DNA from: Xenopus tropicalis
Taxonomy: Eukaryota > Chordata > Amphibia > Anura > Pipidae
Assembly: GCF_000004195.4 (NCBI RefSeq)
Contig: NC_030681.2
Coordinates: 138,325,506-138,389,505 of the forward strand
Direction: 5' to 3'
DNA: 64,000 bases
The notes under the pieces are model-generated. The model was not told the origin of the DNA, did no database searches, and saw only the letters and a list, made by a program, of their open reading frames with translations. Made by a program: the position numbers and the translations under genes. Shown here piece by piece: positions 23,371 to 34,737 of this stretch (within the stretch, counting starts at the first letter, position 1; each line of letters begins with the position of its first letter).

Positions 23371-23583
23371 GGGGGCTGAATAATTACGCACACCCCACTT
23401 TGCAGTTATTTATTTGTAAAAAATGTTTGGAATCATGTATGATTTTTGTTCCACTTCTCACGTGTACACCACTTTGTATTGGTCTTTCACGTGGAATTCC
23501 AATAAAATTGATTCATGTTTGTGGCTGTAATGTGACAAAATGTGGAGAAGTTCAAGGGGGCCGAATACTTTTGCAAGCCACTG
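23371..23583 (-). repeat. Right inverted terminal repeat of Tc1-like element
   Basis: A 213-bp arm, inverse of 21,979-22,191. It lies 156 bp upstream of the transposase start codon and would contain its promoter. Confidence 0.9.
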
Positions 23584-24489
23584 TAGATAGAGACTCAAGG
23601 AAACTAGCAGAATGGTTTGGTTTTCTTTACTGCTAATGAGTAATTGAAATATGGGGTATATGGAGTACACAAATGGGTCAGAGTATTTCTATGAAGTGAA
23701 GGTACAGTTGCCTTTCTTTGGATCAGTCTTTATAGAGTTTTTGGAAGGGTTAAACCTTATGATCACAAACCAGGTTGTTTTATTACTCTTTCTGCTACAT
23801 GTGCTATGTGCTGAGGTGCTTTCATGTGCAAAGTGCAAAGTGCAGCACATGGTAAGCCTATGTCAATGCTAGGTATCTGTGTGACTCCACTGCAAGGGGT
23901 GTTATAATGCCACAAGTTGGCAGATCATAACAGTTAAATACCTTGAATGGTTTCCTTCTTGTTCTAAACGGACTCCTTCTAGTTGTGCGGCAGTTAGGGG
24001 CTCACCTAAAAAATACATCTCAGGATCAATCTCCCCTTTGACCAATGCATAACAAGATAAAACTTCAATGGCCAATGTCAGCCACATTATATAAGAGTCT
24101 CATCAGCAGATCCAGGTTCCTGTAATGGTGGAATGACCTTGAGACCTTTAATAATCAAAGAAAAGAAATTGTAGTGTCAGCTCCATTTCCAGATGCTTCT
24201 CTAGGCGGCTGGCTGCCCTGCCTGGAGCTATTCTTAGATCTTCCCTAATTATCTACACCCAGTGTCCCTCAGGACCTCTGCTTTCTGATAGCTCCACTGT
24301 AATCACCGAATTGCATCTTCTTGCACATCAGCTAAATGATTCAAAAGCAAAATAAAATATAGATATGTTATATATACATACGAGGGGCCATGCAATATTG
24401 CTTGCCTCTGCCAAAGCTTATACAGTTGAAGAATTCCTCACGGACTTGTAATATATTTATAATTTATAGTAGGATTCACACATTATTAC

Positions 24490-24910
24490 ATATATATCCT
24501 TGCTGCTAATACAGCCTTTATTACCCATCCACTAGATGTTGGAACACTGTTGGTGGGATTTGCTTCTGTTCATAGATAAAAGGTTGGGCACTGATGTTGG
24601 GTATCAGTCTGGTGTCCTGCTGACCCAGTCCGACCCTGGATTCTAATTCATCCCACAGGGGTTCAGTTGGGTTGAGGGCTCATTGCAGGCCACTCAAGTA
24701 TGGCACTCCCATCTCAGCAAACCCATTCTGTATGGAACTTACTTTGTGCGTGGGGGCATTAAAGTGCTGTAACAGGAAAGGGCCTTCCCCAAACTGTTGC
24801 CCCAAAGTAGGAAGCATGGATTTGGCAGGACTGTCACTTCAAATATTGGAAAGGGGAGCCCACATGCTTTTGGCCATAAACAATATCTGCCTCTTCACTG
24901 TCATAAAGCT
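24490..24910 (-). pseudogene. Old Tc1-like transposase fragment
   Basis: On the - strand the translation gives a recognisable C-terminal part of a second, different Tc1-like transposase. In it, LSGLQ, a stop codon, then ALNPTEPLWDELE is the region with the catalytic Glu. Further on, NISAQPFIYEQKQIPPTVFQ matches the typical C-terminal helix. In-frame stops and apparent deletions show it is long dead. No inverted repeats are visible. It is unrelated in detail to the element at 21,979. Confidence 0.75.
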
Positions 24911-25188
24911 AATGCACCTCTAGGCTTGCACAGTAAACCAGAAACGCAAGCTGCCCCATTTTCAGCCAATTTCTCAAGCTTTTTGTTGCCGTTCATCTGA
25001 TATTCTCCCTCATTTACTGATCATTACTTTATATTGTATATTATATTATACTTTATATTATATATTATAAATGAGTGTGTTTCCCTTTAATACTGAAACT
25101 GGAGTTCAAGTTTTGCAAACTTTGATTTGTGAAAAGAAAAATTCGAACACCCAAGGGCTTTTTTTTTTCCTTTCTAAAATACTTTCAG

Positions 25189-25339
25189 AAGAACAACAAA
25201 CAGAGATTAAAACTTCTTTCCAGGCAAACTCCCAGCTGCCGCACAGTGCCTGCCTCCGACTCACGAGATCAGAATTGGCTGAGGATTACAAGGAGAAAGC
25301 TATGGATGCCGAGAAACAGCTGCTGCTCTGCTGGGAGAG
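25189..25339 (+). CDS. Candidate internal coding exon, product not recognised
   Basis: An acceptor with a pyrimidine-rich tract (TACTTTCAG ending at 25,188) opens onto 151 bp in frame. Two legible segments are EEQQTEIKTSFQANSQL and RSELAEDYKEKAMDAEKQL, charged and helix-prone like a coiled coil. A GT donor follows GGGAGAG at 25,339 (GTGCAC), of moderate quality. The exon would start in phase 1, which fits a splice from the candidate exon at 8,124 if that exon uses its GTATTT donor. The frame stays open on both sides (25,071-25,475), which weakens the inference. No family is recognised. Confidence 0.35.
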
Positions 25340-25532
25340 GTGCACTGGCCTTACATATAATATATATATACACATATATACAGGAATGCACAAAATTACA
25401 TATGGGTTGTCTTATCAAATTTTGTTAAAAACTTCTGTGCGCTCTCCAGTCTCTTTATGTTTCTTTCTTCTTTAATCTGTGACTTCCTGTCTCTTTGTAA
25501 TAATAAAACATCACCTTGTAATTGATGGCAAC

Positions 25533-25800
25533 TTAAGCTGGCCATAGAAGCACCGATAACATTGTTTCGTACAATATTCGGTGCGTGTATGGCAAGTCGG
25601 CCGATATCGCAGGAGGCTGCTGATATCGGTCGATTCGCCAATCGGCCAGGTTTAAAGATTTTGATTGGGCGCCATAGAAGGCGCCTGAGCAAAATCTGCC
25701 GTCAGGGCTGAATCTGCAGAAGGAGGTAGAAATCCTATTGTTTCTACCTCCTTATCTGCCGTTTCAGCCCTGAACGGTTAGTGGCTGATTGAACGAGCTT
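25533..25800 (+). mobile_element. TTAA-target MITE (CTGGCCATA end), right end degraded
   Basis: It begins TTAAGCTGGCCATAGAAGC and shares, in inverted order, the internal blocks of the copy at 58,180-58,498 (TTTCTACCTCCTT, GGGCTGAA, TTTTGATTGGG). The right terminus is not clear. Confidence 0.65.
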
Positions 25801-26740
25801 TTCCTGATATTGGTCACCTTGTCTCCCACCATACATATTATTTTTATTTTATATTATTTATTACATTTACTGGCTTGCATTTATTGACTGCAAACAATAG
25901 AAACAGAATATACTGATGAGAACGATGTGCACGTTAGCCAAGGTCGACTTCCTTCTGGAAATTGGATTGTGATTTTTACTCCCTGTTACAATCTTTTTAC
26001 ATTTTATTTGAACGCTTCTTGTTTAATCCGAACGCTACTGAATGATTTATGGAGGCAGTCGAGGGATTAAATGTACCATCACGAACCAAACTGAACCGAT
26101 ATCCTGGAGGATTTGTGATTGTTTCAGCCAAAGTAAATAAAATAAGCAAAGTAACAAGTTGAAGTTGAAACTTTATATCCAAACTATTCCAAGAAAGCTT
26201 TCATCATATCTTGTATTGTATTCGACGACACTGGGTTTTGACAACACAGCAAAATATTTATTAAGCATAGAGTATGGGTGTTAATTTGCTTTACACCACT
26301 AATAGTTCACTAAAAAATAGGTATTTATTGACCAAAAACTAGTGAAGGTAATGTGCAAAAGAAGTTGGATGCTCTTCTGGCTGCCTGTTGGTCTCCAAAA
26401 ATATTTTATTCTGGATCTGTAGTGCTGCATTGGTGCCCGAGTCTCTGTATGAGAGCCAGCAGGCAGGAGAGGCAGGGACCATCCCCTCAAAGACTCGCCT
26501 TGTAATATAATTAATCAGGTCTGTGCTTTCATTCTGTTACTTGTAGTAAGCTGATAAAAACAAATTGATGATTGGTTGCTATTGACAACTGTACTTCTTC
26601 AATTTAGCACCTATGTTCATAAATCAGGTTCAGTGTGTTGTGAGTGCATGAAGAATATTGGAGAGCACATTAGGGCTATGTAAACCCAGTGTTGCTAAGA
26701 ATAAAATTGCTTGGTATTTCATTGTTCACTTTTAATGTGT

Positions 26741-27943
26741 AGTAGCAAGTGCTATGGTTGTAGCGTGTTATAGCAAGTGCTATGGTTGTAGCGTGTTATA
26801 GCAAGTGCTATGGTTGTAGCGTGTTATAGCAAGTGCTATGGTTGTAGCGTGTTATAGCAAGTGCTATGGTTGTAGCGTGTTATAGCAAGTGCTATGGTTG
26901 TAGCGTGTTATAGCAAGTGCTATGTTTGTAGCATGTTATAGCAAGTACTATGTTTGTAGCATGTTATATCAAGTGCTATGGTTGTAGCGTGTAATATCAA
27001 GTGCTATGGTTGTAGCGTGTTATAGCAAGTACTATGGTTGAAGCGTGTTATAGCAAGTGCTATGGTTGTAGCATGTTATAGCAAGTACTATGTTTGTAGC
27101 ATGTTATAGCAAGTACTATGTTTGTAGCATGTTATAGCAAGTACTATGTTTGTAGCATGTTATAGCAAGTACTATGTTTGTAGCATGTTATAGCAAGTGC
27201 TATGGTTGTAGCATGTTATAGCAAGTACTATGTTTGTAGCATGTTATAGCAAGTACTATGTTTGTAGCATGTTATAGCAAGTACTATGTTTGTAGCATGT
27301 TATAGCAAGTACTATGTTTGTAGCATGTTATAGCAAGTACTATGTTTGTAGCATGTTATAGCAAGTACTATGTTTGTAGCATGTTATAGCAAGTACTATG
27401 TTTGTAGCATGTTATAGCAAGTACTATGTTTGTAGCATGTTATAGCAAGTACTATGTTTGTAGCATGTTATATCAAGTGCTATGGTTGTAGCGTATTATA
27501 GCAAGTGCTATGTTTGTAGCATGTTATAGCAAGTACTATGTTTGTAGCATGTTATAGCAAGTACTATGTTTGTAGCATGTTATATCAAGTGCTATGGTTG
27601 TAGCGTGTTATAGCAAGTACTATGGTTGAAGCGTGTTATAGCAAGTGCTATGTTTGTAGCATGTTATAGCAAGTGCTATGTCTGTAACGTGTTGTAACAA
27701 GTGCTATGTCTGTAACGTGTTGTAGCAAGTTCTATGTGTGTAGCGTGTTGTAGCAAGTTCTATGTGTGTAGCGTGTTATAGCAAGTGCTATGGTTGAAGC
27801 GTGTTATAGCAAGTGCTATGTCTGTAACGTGTTGTAGCAAGTGCTATGTCTGTAACGTGTTTTAGCAAGGTCTATGTGTGTAGCATGTTGTAGCAATTGC
27901 TATGTCTGTAGCATGTTGTAGCAAGTAAAGTACTATGTTTCTA
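26741..27943 (+). repeat. 28-bp tandem array, about 42 units
   Basis: The unit is about TAGCAAGTGCTATGGTTG plus TAGCGTGTTA. Two main subtypes differ together at three sites: GTGCTATGGTTGTAGCG and GTACTATGTTTGTAGCA. The first few units are uniformly the first subtype, the middle is mostly long runs of the second, and mixed blocks recur near 27,470-27,640. The last units (after about 27,670) are more diverged. Each first-subtype unit carries TAGCA-AG-TGCTA, a short hairpin. There are no unique spacers, so this is a minisatellite, not a CRISPR array. Confidence 0.97.
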
Positions 27944-28864
27944 GTAAGGCCAAGCAGCTTAGTCCGAGCATCATTGTAAGGTTGGGCTAAGTTATTTATT
28001 CTGTATTAATTCTGCTGCTTTCCAATATGGAATTTAAAATGCTGTTTGGTTGCAAGGCTCAGTGAACCCAGCACCCAGGATATAGATTGACAAGGAAGGT
28101 TAGACGATCACTGCTTTTTTTTTTTACATACTGTATGCATACTGTATGCCAAGCGAGGAAGGTTGTCTCTTTAAACTTAAAGATAACATATCAGAAATAA
28201 CTAGTTTGGTGTCCAGACACCAAAGCAAAAATGAAAAAAAAAAAAAAAATACAGAGAGCTGGCAAGTAGTTCTGTGCTGCATGTAGTATTTAGTGACACT
28301 ACACTACAAGGATCATTATGTTTGCCCAGGGTTCTAGCTCTAGTGTGCCAAGGGGCACAAGCACTTGTGTCCTGGGGAAAGTTGCACTCTTCCCCTTGCA
28401 CCCCCTGGAATATCAGGCACAAGCAGCAGAGTGCAGCACAAGGTGTGCCCTGTCCTTACTGCCTGCCATAGGAAATGTGGTAAAGACAGGGCCCAATTGC
28501 AGTGTGTGCCTTCTGCCCTCCATAACGTGTGTGCCTGAATGACGTGCAAGTTAGGGCTCACAAGGAAAATAAGTGATTCAGACACCATTAGATTTCATCT
28601 AGACGTGGAATGCAGAGCTCCCTTATGACAGGCGTGTCACATTGGAATTTAAATCTTCCATGTTGTTCATACCCATTTTTCTACCAGTCCCACTGTATTT
28701 TGACGCAACTACATCAGACTTGTAGGATGCAATCTGTCAATCCAACACCTCCCTACAAAATCCCCTGTGTAGTTTAGCCCTACCTCCACTGGACAGCACA
28801 AGGTCCAATTCAATCCTAGTCCTTGTGATCCTAAAACTGCCCAATGCAGGAAAAAAACATGAGA
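27944..28864. other. Non-coding stretch between arrays
   Basis: No gene is seen. There are A- and T-runs (28,110-28,120 and 28,232-28,248). Short open frames at 28,201-28,588 on both strands have no protein signature. Confidence 0.5.
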
Positions 28865-28865
28865 A

Positions 28866-29331
28866 ATATAATATATTACATGTAACTTCCCAAATAATAT
28901 AATATATTACATGTAACTTCCCAAATAATATAATATATTACATGTAACTTCCCAAATAATATAATATATTACATGTAACTTCCCAAATAATATAATATAT
29001 TACATGTAAGTCCCAAATAATATAATATATTACATGTAACTTCCCAAATAATATAATATATTACATGTAACATCCCAAATAATATAATATATTACATGTA
29101 ACTTCCCAAATAATATAATATATTACATGTAACTTCCCAAATAATATAATATATTACATGTAACATCCCAAATAATATAATATATTACATGTAACTTCCC
29201 AAATAATATAATATATTACATGTAACTTCCCAAATAATATAATATATTACATGTAACTTCCCAAATAATATAATATATTACATGTAACTTCCCAAATAAT
29301 ATAATATATTACATGTAACTGCCCAAATAAT
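28866..29331 (+). repeat. 31-bp tandem array, about 15 units, AT-rich
   Basis: The unit is AATATAATATATTACATGTA followed by ACTTCCCAAAT. The copies are almost identical; the few variants are CATCCC for CTTCCC in two units, a 1-bp deletion in one, and CTGCCC in the last. Each unit holds two overlapping perfect palindromes, TAATATATTA and TTACATGTAA. The low divergence indicates recent amplification. Confidence 0.97.
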
Positions 29332-29439
29332 TATTTTAACTGTATCAAACTGCAATTGCAATAAAGGATCTAACATGTGGCGTTTTGGTTGGCTAGGGCA
29401 GCTACAATATATCTGCAGGTAATGTTGGGAAAGGCATTA

Positions 29440-29745
29440 GGAATATGTAACAGAAAATGACAAAAGGCATGTACTGCTCCAGGCATCATTTAGCCCATTA
29501 GGCACCATGCTATCCAGCCTTTCAATCCAATATGCTTCTCACTTTCCTTTATAGAGGCAGTTTGTTAATATCTCCACCTCTATCTCTGGGGTTTTAAGTA
29601 CAAGCCACCATAACTGGGACTGATTGTAATTAAACGCTTCCAAGTACCTTGCTACTGGGGTATGATTGCCACTTTGTTCTTAAAATTCATGCTATCATCT
29701 TTATGTTCTCTACTGTGGCCACTTTGTTTGTTCCACATATACCGT
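29440..29745 (-). pseudogene. Penelope-like retroelement, GIY-YIG endonuclease end, degenerate
   Basis: On the - strand two blocks read as the C-terminal part of the GIY-YIG endonuclease domain of Penelope-like elements. The first is GNHTPVARYLEAFNYNQSQL, followed by an LKTPEIEVEIL stretch (29,575-29,690). The second is EAYWIERLDSMVPNGLNDAW, the typical terminal motif containing the conserved Glu (about 29,485-29,560). A frame change and a stop lie between them. The GIY-YIG core and the reverse transcriptase are not visible nearby, so the copy is heavily deleted. Confidence 0.65.
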
Positions 29746-30099
29746 AGCATATGGGCACTTAAGCATTTACACCTTAAGCATTTACTCAACCTATTTCACA
29801 TCACATGTGGCTAATCGCTTAAGCGGACACTTTTACCTCTTGGTGTGATAATATATTAAGGGTAATTTACAACCCTAAGGGGCACAAGGGTGCACCCTTA
29901 GTGCTCATCCAACAGCACTTGCCCACCAAGTGCCCTGACTGTGGCCTTTTTTGCACTTTGTACACTGTTTGGGCATTATGAATGCACCTATTTTCTCTCT
30001 TTTAATTACTCCACAACAGCACAAACAATTCAGATAAGGGGCTGTTCTATATTTGGGGATAATAATCATCAAATTATAAATGGCAAACCATATTCCAAT

Positions 30100-30185
30100 C
30101 TTCTTAAAACGCCTTTATTCACATAATTGGCACAAACCAGTACAGCAATGTTTCAGGTCTACATTGACCCTTTGTCAAGCTATAT
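30100..30185 (-). repeat. Penelope-like terminal region with hammerhead-like fold
   Basis: On the - strand TTGACAAAGGGTC is followed by GACCTGAAAC and, further on, AATAAAG. The order of a TGAC box, a short GGTC/GACC stem, then GAAAC resembles the core of the hammerhead ribozymes found in the terminal repeats of Penelope-like elements. The first box departs from CUGANGA at two positions, so activity is unlikely. It lies upstream, on the same strand, of the endonuclease fragment at 29,440-29,745. Confidence 0.4.
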
Positions 30186-33152
30186 TTGGGGGTAACTAGA
30201 AACAGTTGTTTACCTTCTCAACTGTTTCTTTCTGCAGGGAAAACCTTCAATAGCTTTCCCTTGCAAACCAGGCCGATCATGTTCTCAATCGTTTAGCTGA
30301 ATTCCCCATATATATATCTGCTCATAAACACAGTCCTCTTTTTTACTCCTTTTTACTCACCAGCAATCCTTCTCTTGAGACATGTAACTATTGACTCTTT
30401 TATGGGCTTCAGTTATAGTTGGTATTTGAGACATTTGCCATTTTGCTGCCATTGCCATATGAGCCGCTGTTAGTATATGGTTTATCCATTTTTATGATGG
30501 CTTTGGAAGGCCATTTTATGGGTTTGTCTATCAAAATGTTGCCTTTACCCCTGTTTATAATTTCACAATGGGATGCGTTTTTTTGCATCATTAATGATCT
30601 CTAGAAACATCTTAGCACTGCCATCCCATGTGAACTTTCTCATACAGCGTTTGTCTGTTTCTCTTGAGAAAATTCACTGGTTGTGACCAAATCATTAGGC
30701 TACTGGGTAAAAAGAAATGTTTGCCTTTCTCAACTTCCTAACTAAAGGGACTGATGCATTATGGGAACTGCAGTCCTTCTGAAGCTGATCATACTGATGA
30801 TGTTGCCCCTACTGCTTGCTCTGACTCAGTACCTCCTCTACCCTTCCATAGGCCGTGTTTATGTTTATGCCAGCCACCTCTCCTTGTGGCTGCTGTTGGG
30901 GATGCTCACTATTGACGAGTAAGTTCTGAAGGGACACCTAAGTCCAGGTCTGGACTGGCATTTCAAGTACACAAGGGCCCAAACAGCCCCCCCACAAGCC
31001 CAATAAATAGTGATTGTCTATGGTTGGGGAATACAGACTTGCATACAGACTCGGACTGGTCCACCAGGACAAATCCCATTTGGTCCCTGGTACTTGTGGG
31101 TCCAGCCCCTCTGCCACAGTAAATTAGTCCACCCCCAACCTGACAGTTCCATGCACTGGCCCAACCCAATCACACAGCCTTCACAGTAATTCACCTTAGG
31201 GGTCTGCAGCCTTATGCCAGAAGGACCTACCAATGATATCACTGGCACTGGCGTCAATTACGTGGGAGTCAGAGGTGCATAGGGGAGGGAGTGGCTGGCG
31301 ATTGGGAATTCTGCCACTACTTCTGGTACTGCACAGGAAATCAATCAAGTCTGCAAGCTTTAGGTTTCCTACAACAGGGAAATGTAGCGGGAGAACTTCT
31401 GCATCTCTGGCACAAAAACATATACAGAATTAATATACCTCACTTTTGTAAAGAGCAGGATATTTATTTTGTGGATAGACGTGACTTATAATCATTGGGG
31501 CTTATTTTCATGTGTTTCTGCTAAGGGGTGAATATCTGGATGCAATATGCTTTGCATTTAAGCACATTGTTAGCGATGCCCTATGCACCTTTTGGCACAA
31601 GCCACTGCATGGAGCAAAGGGAGTATTTTATTCGGCAACTACCTTGTGAATAAATCACAAGTAAGGGGCGTTAAGGGGTTATTCACATCCCGTCCACATG
31701 TCCCCTTACATGGCGCAAGTTGTACTAACCAGCACACAATTTACAATCGGCCCCACAAGGTATAGAGACACTGCTGCACTTTCCCCTCTATTTGTAAATG
31801 AGCCCTCTTGTCTTTAATAACCAATTCATTGATCAATGTACATTCCCATTCCTCGCGTTCTGCCAGAAACCCATTCTCTGCAACTACATGCATTGTCAAA
31901 AAAAAGTAGGGTCTTATGTCCCCTAATACTGAAATCAAGTTAAATCCCATATAGTATCTATATGGGTATCCATTTCCTTTATTTTCCCTTGTGGGCCTTT
32001 GTGAGTAAATGGGGGGGCCTTGAGATTAGGTTCTCTGGTGGGCCCCAGGTGCCCCAGCCCGGCACTGAAAGCATATTTACTCCGTCGCTGCTGCACTATT
32101 GCTGTCCCAGGGATTCTGCTCCAGTAGGCCACCCACTACCTGCCATCAGTGCAAAACACTAACCCCTGCCTCTGCTGACTCCATGAGCAAATATTGCTGT
32201 GTGTGTGCCCACAGGATTGCACTTAGATTGAGAGGAATAAATATTTGAGGCAAACACAGCCTTAACATTTACAAAGAGCCATTCACAAGCAACTGCCTCC
32301 CGACACTTTTCTGTGCTTTTATTACACAAGGGAACCGTTGTTGTATGCTCGACAGCTCCTTATTGCGCTTACCTCCAGCAGGGACGTTGGAAAGTCAGCC
32401 TAACGTGTTTTTAAATGAATTCCCCGGTGGGTTTAAATTCAAATATGACAGAAAACACGCAAGGTACAAGGTAAATCATCTAAGTTACAAGATGAAGAAA
32501 ACCAAATTACAAGAGGACAAGGGGAAATAACTGAGCTGGATGTAACCACCCTTCCATTCTCTATGCACAATAAAAGTAATAACCAATGCCAAACATTGTA
32601 GTGACAGAGACGTGCATTCCATTCATAGCTGCCCAATGAGCTGTTCTTTATTTAACAAACTCTTGGAATGCCAACGCTTTACTTGGATAAAGCCTCCCCA
32701 TACAGAGGATATTGCTTAGAAGTGTCCAACTCTGCTCTACTCATGTATGGAGCTAAAATGACCAATATCAATTTTAGAACTTGCCATATACAGTGTTTAT
32801 TAGGCAGATTTTATTGTTATCCCAATCTTTTGTTCACCTGGATGACCAGATTGGGCAAATCTCAGCACGTATAACAACTTGTCTAACTAGCTAGCTTGAG
32901 ATAAGCAATGAGGTCCTAAATAACTCACATTATAACTTATTATAACACTCTTTCCTTTGAATTTGATCAACATTTAGCATCATCTCCTGACACCTGGAGC
33001 ATTCCAACAAGCTAAATTGCTTTTTAAACAAGGACTTCTATTGGGCCATTTATCTTTTTGCTACCAATGAAAGTGTTGATAACAAGTGCCATTGTTACTC
33101 TGCAGACAATAAAGATGTGAATGCAGAAGAGATGAAAAGGGACAATTTGATA
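30186..33152. other. Non-coding stretch with frog repeats
   Basis: 30,945-31,200 contains GGTCTGGACTGGCA and ACTCGGACTGGTCCACC, words of a frog interspersed repeat also seen near 16,256, apparently one copy next to another. The rest shows no recognised gene or RNA. Confidence 0.5.
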
Positions 33153-33154
33153 TA

Positions 33155-33481
33155 CAGGTATAGGACCCCTTATCCAGAATGCACGGGACCAAGGGTATTT
33201 TGGATAAGGGGTCTTTCCGGAATGTGGATCTTCATACCTTAAGTCTACTAAAACATCATTAAAACATTAATTAAACCCAATAGGATTATTTTTCATCCAG
33301 TAAGGATTAATTATATCTTAGTTGGGATCAAATACAGGTACTGTTTTATTATTACAGAGAAAAAAGAAATCAATTTTAATAATCTGAATTATTTGATTAA
33401 AATGGAGTCTATGGGAGATGGCCTTTCCGTAATTTGGAGCTTTCTGGATATCGGGTTTCCGGATAAGGGATCCCATTCCTG
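33155..33481 (+). mobile_element. CAGGTA-end MITE, one internal unit, complete, 327 bp
   Basis: The termini CAGGTATAGGACCCCTTATC and GGGATCCCATTCCTG are flanked by TA on both sides (33,153-33,154 and 33,482-33,483). One copy of the internal unit is present. The length equals that of the copy at 53,804, so 327 bp is probably the basic form of the family. Confidence 0.9.
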
Positions 33482-33721
33482 TACTTTGAAAGTCAATCTA
33501 TTAGACCAGTTACATTCTTCAGTACCTAGCCACACTGCTCTGCAACTATGCACATTGCTCAGCAGCCAATTATATTTGCCAGTGTCAATACTACCTCCCC
33601 TCTTACCAAGTGTCTATCAGTTTAATACTTTTCATGATCCAGGACATGACCTACCATCTACATTTTCCACCTGTAACCCAAGTTTGCAGGAACAGAGAGA
33701 AAAGGATCATGGAACGACAAA

Positions 33722-33775
33722 ACACACATACGCACACACACACATATATATATAGATATATATATATATACACAT
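33722..33775. repeat. (CA)n(TA)n microsatellite
   Basis: ACACACA and ATATATA runs with a few interruptions. Confidence 0.9.
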
Positions 33776-34737
33776 AAATGCATAAAAATAAATATCATAG
33801 TTTTATTATATTCAAAGTATAAATGTTAAATCTTTGGGTTTCTTGTTAAAAAAAAAAAAAAAACTTAAATAAAATGTATTTAATGACATTTTCTCATGCA
33901 ATAATAACACTATTTATAAGGCTACGCATTTTCAGTGTCCACTGGAACTAGACCCCGATCATCCGTCTTGCTTGCCTTTACTATTTTTATTCTGAAAATT
34001 GTTGTAGCATGAAGAAACGTGTCAAAGATCATCTGACCCAAGGAGACTTGAGTTTGATTCCAATAGGGACCTGACCTGCAATCTCCCTGAGTAACAGGCG
34101 TTACATGTAATATGACTTCTGACCTATGGTTGGCAAAGCAAAGTCAACTGATTGCATCTTCCCGGCATCAGGTAAGGAAGGTCAGGAATTACTTGCAGCC
34201 ATACTCACGAAAGAATCTGTTCAGGAAACCTTTCAGCATGTTTAAGTTGATGAGATTTACTAACATAGTAACTAGTGTTACATGTATGAAGATGCCTTCT
34301 CCTATTTTTCTTGAAAATGCAACCGAGCCAAACGGCAGGAATTATCACAGATCCCCTCGTGGTATAGTTAATATTGACTGTGGGCATGATTACTACATAG
34401 AAATTAGGGGTCCGAACCCCAAATGAGACTTTGACCAAGGGAATGTAGGAAGGCACTGAATCCACTATTTTAAGATTCGGCCGAACCCTGAATCCTTTGT
34501 GATAGATCCGGATGAATACCAAACAGGAGGGTTAAAGATGCTTTAGGGCTGATTCATTAAAGTGTGTTAATTTTCATCACACGCTTTTTTGCATTAAAAT
34601 AGACGCGAAAATTAACGCGCCATTCACTATAGTATTCCCACGTGCGTTAAGTCGCACATCGCATGTGATAAATTTTGCGCTACCACATGCGTTAATTTGC
34701 ACGCCGAAATAAAACTAACGCATGATTCACAAACACT

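Larger units (their letters stand above)
21979..23583 (-). mobile_element. Tc1-like DNA transposon, complete, 1605 bp
   Basis: The element is bounded by CAGTGGCTTGCAAAAGTATT and its inverse, with 213-bp inverted terminal repeats at 21,979-22,191 and 23,371-23,583. Both sides carry TA (21,977-21,978 and 23,584-23,585), the canonical Tc1/mariner target duplication. The arms are nearly identical (for example, one A/G difference in GCAAAGTGGAGT versus its partner), so the insertion is not very old. The interior carries one transposase gene on the - strand. Closely similar elements are known from frogs and fishes. Confidence 0.97.

Noticed and set aside
24672..25000. + strand frames of 67-83 codons
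   Set aside because: They are antisense to the degenerate Tc1-like transposase fragment.
26741..29331. CRISPR array, because units are 28 and 31 bp
   Set aside because: Units are directly joined without unique spacers, and the surrounding DNA is vertebrate.
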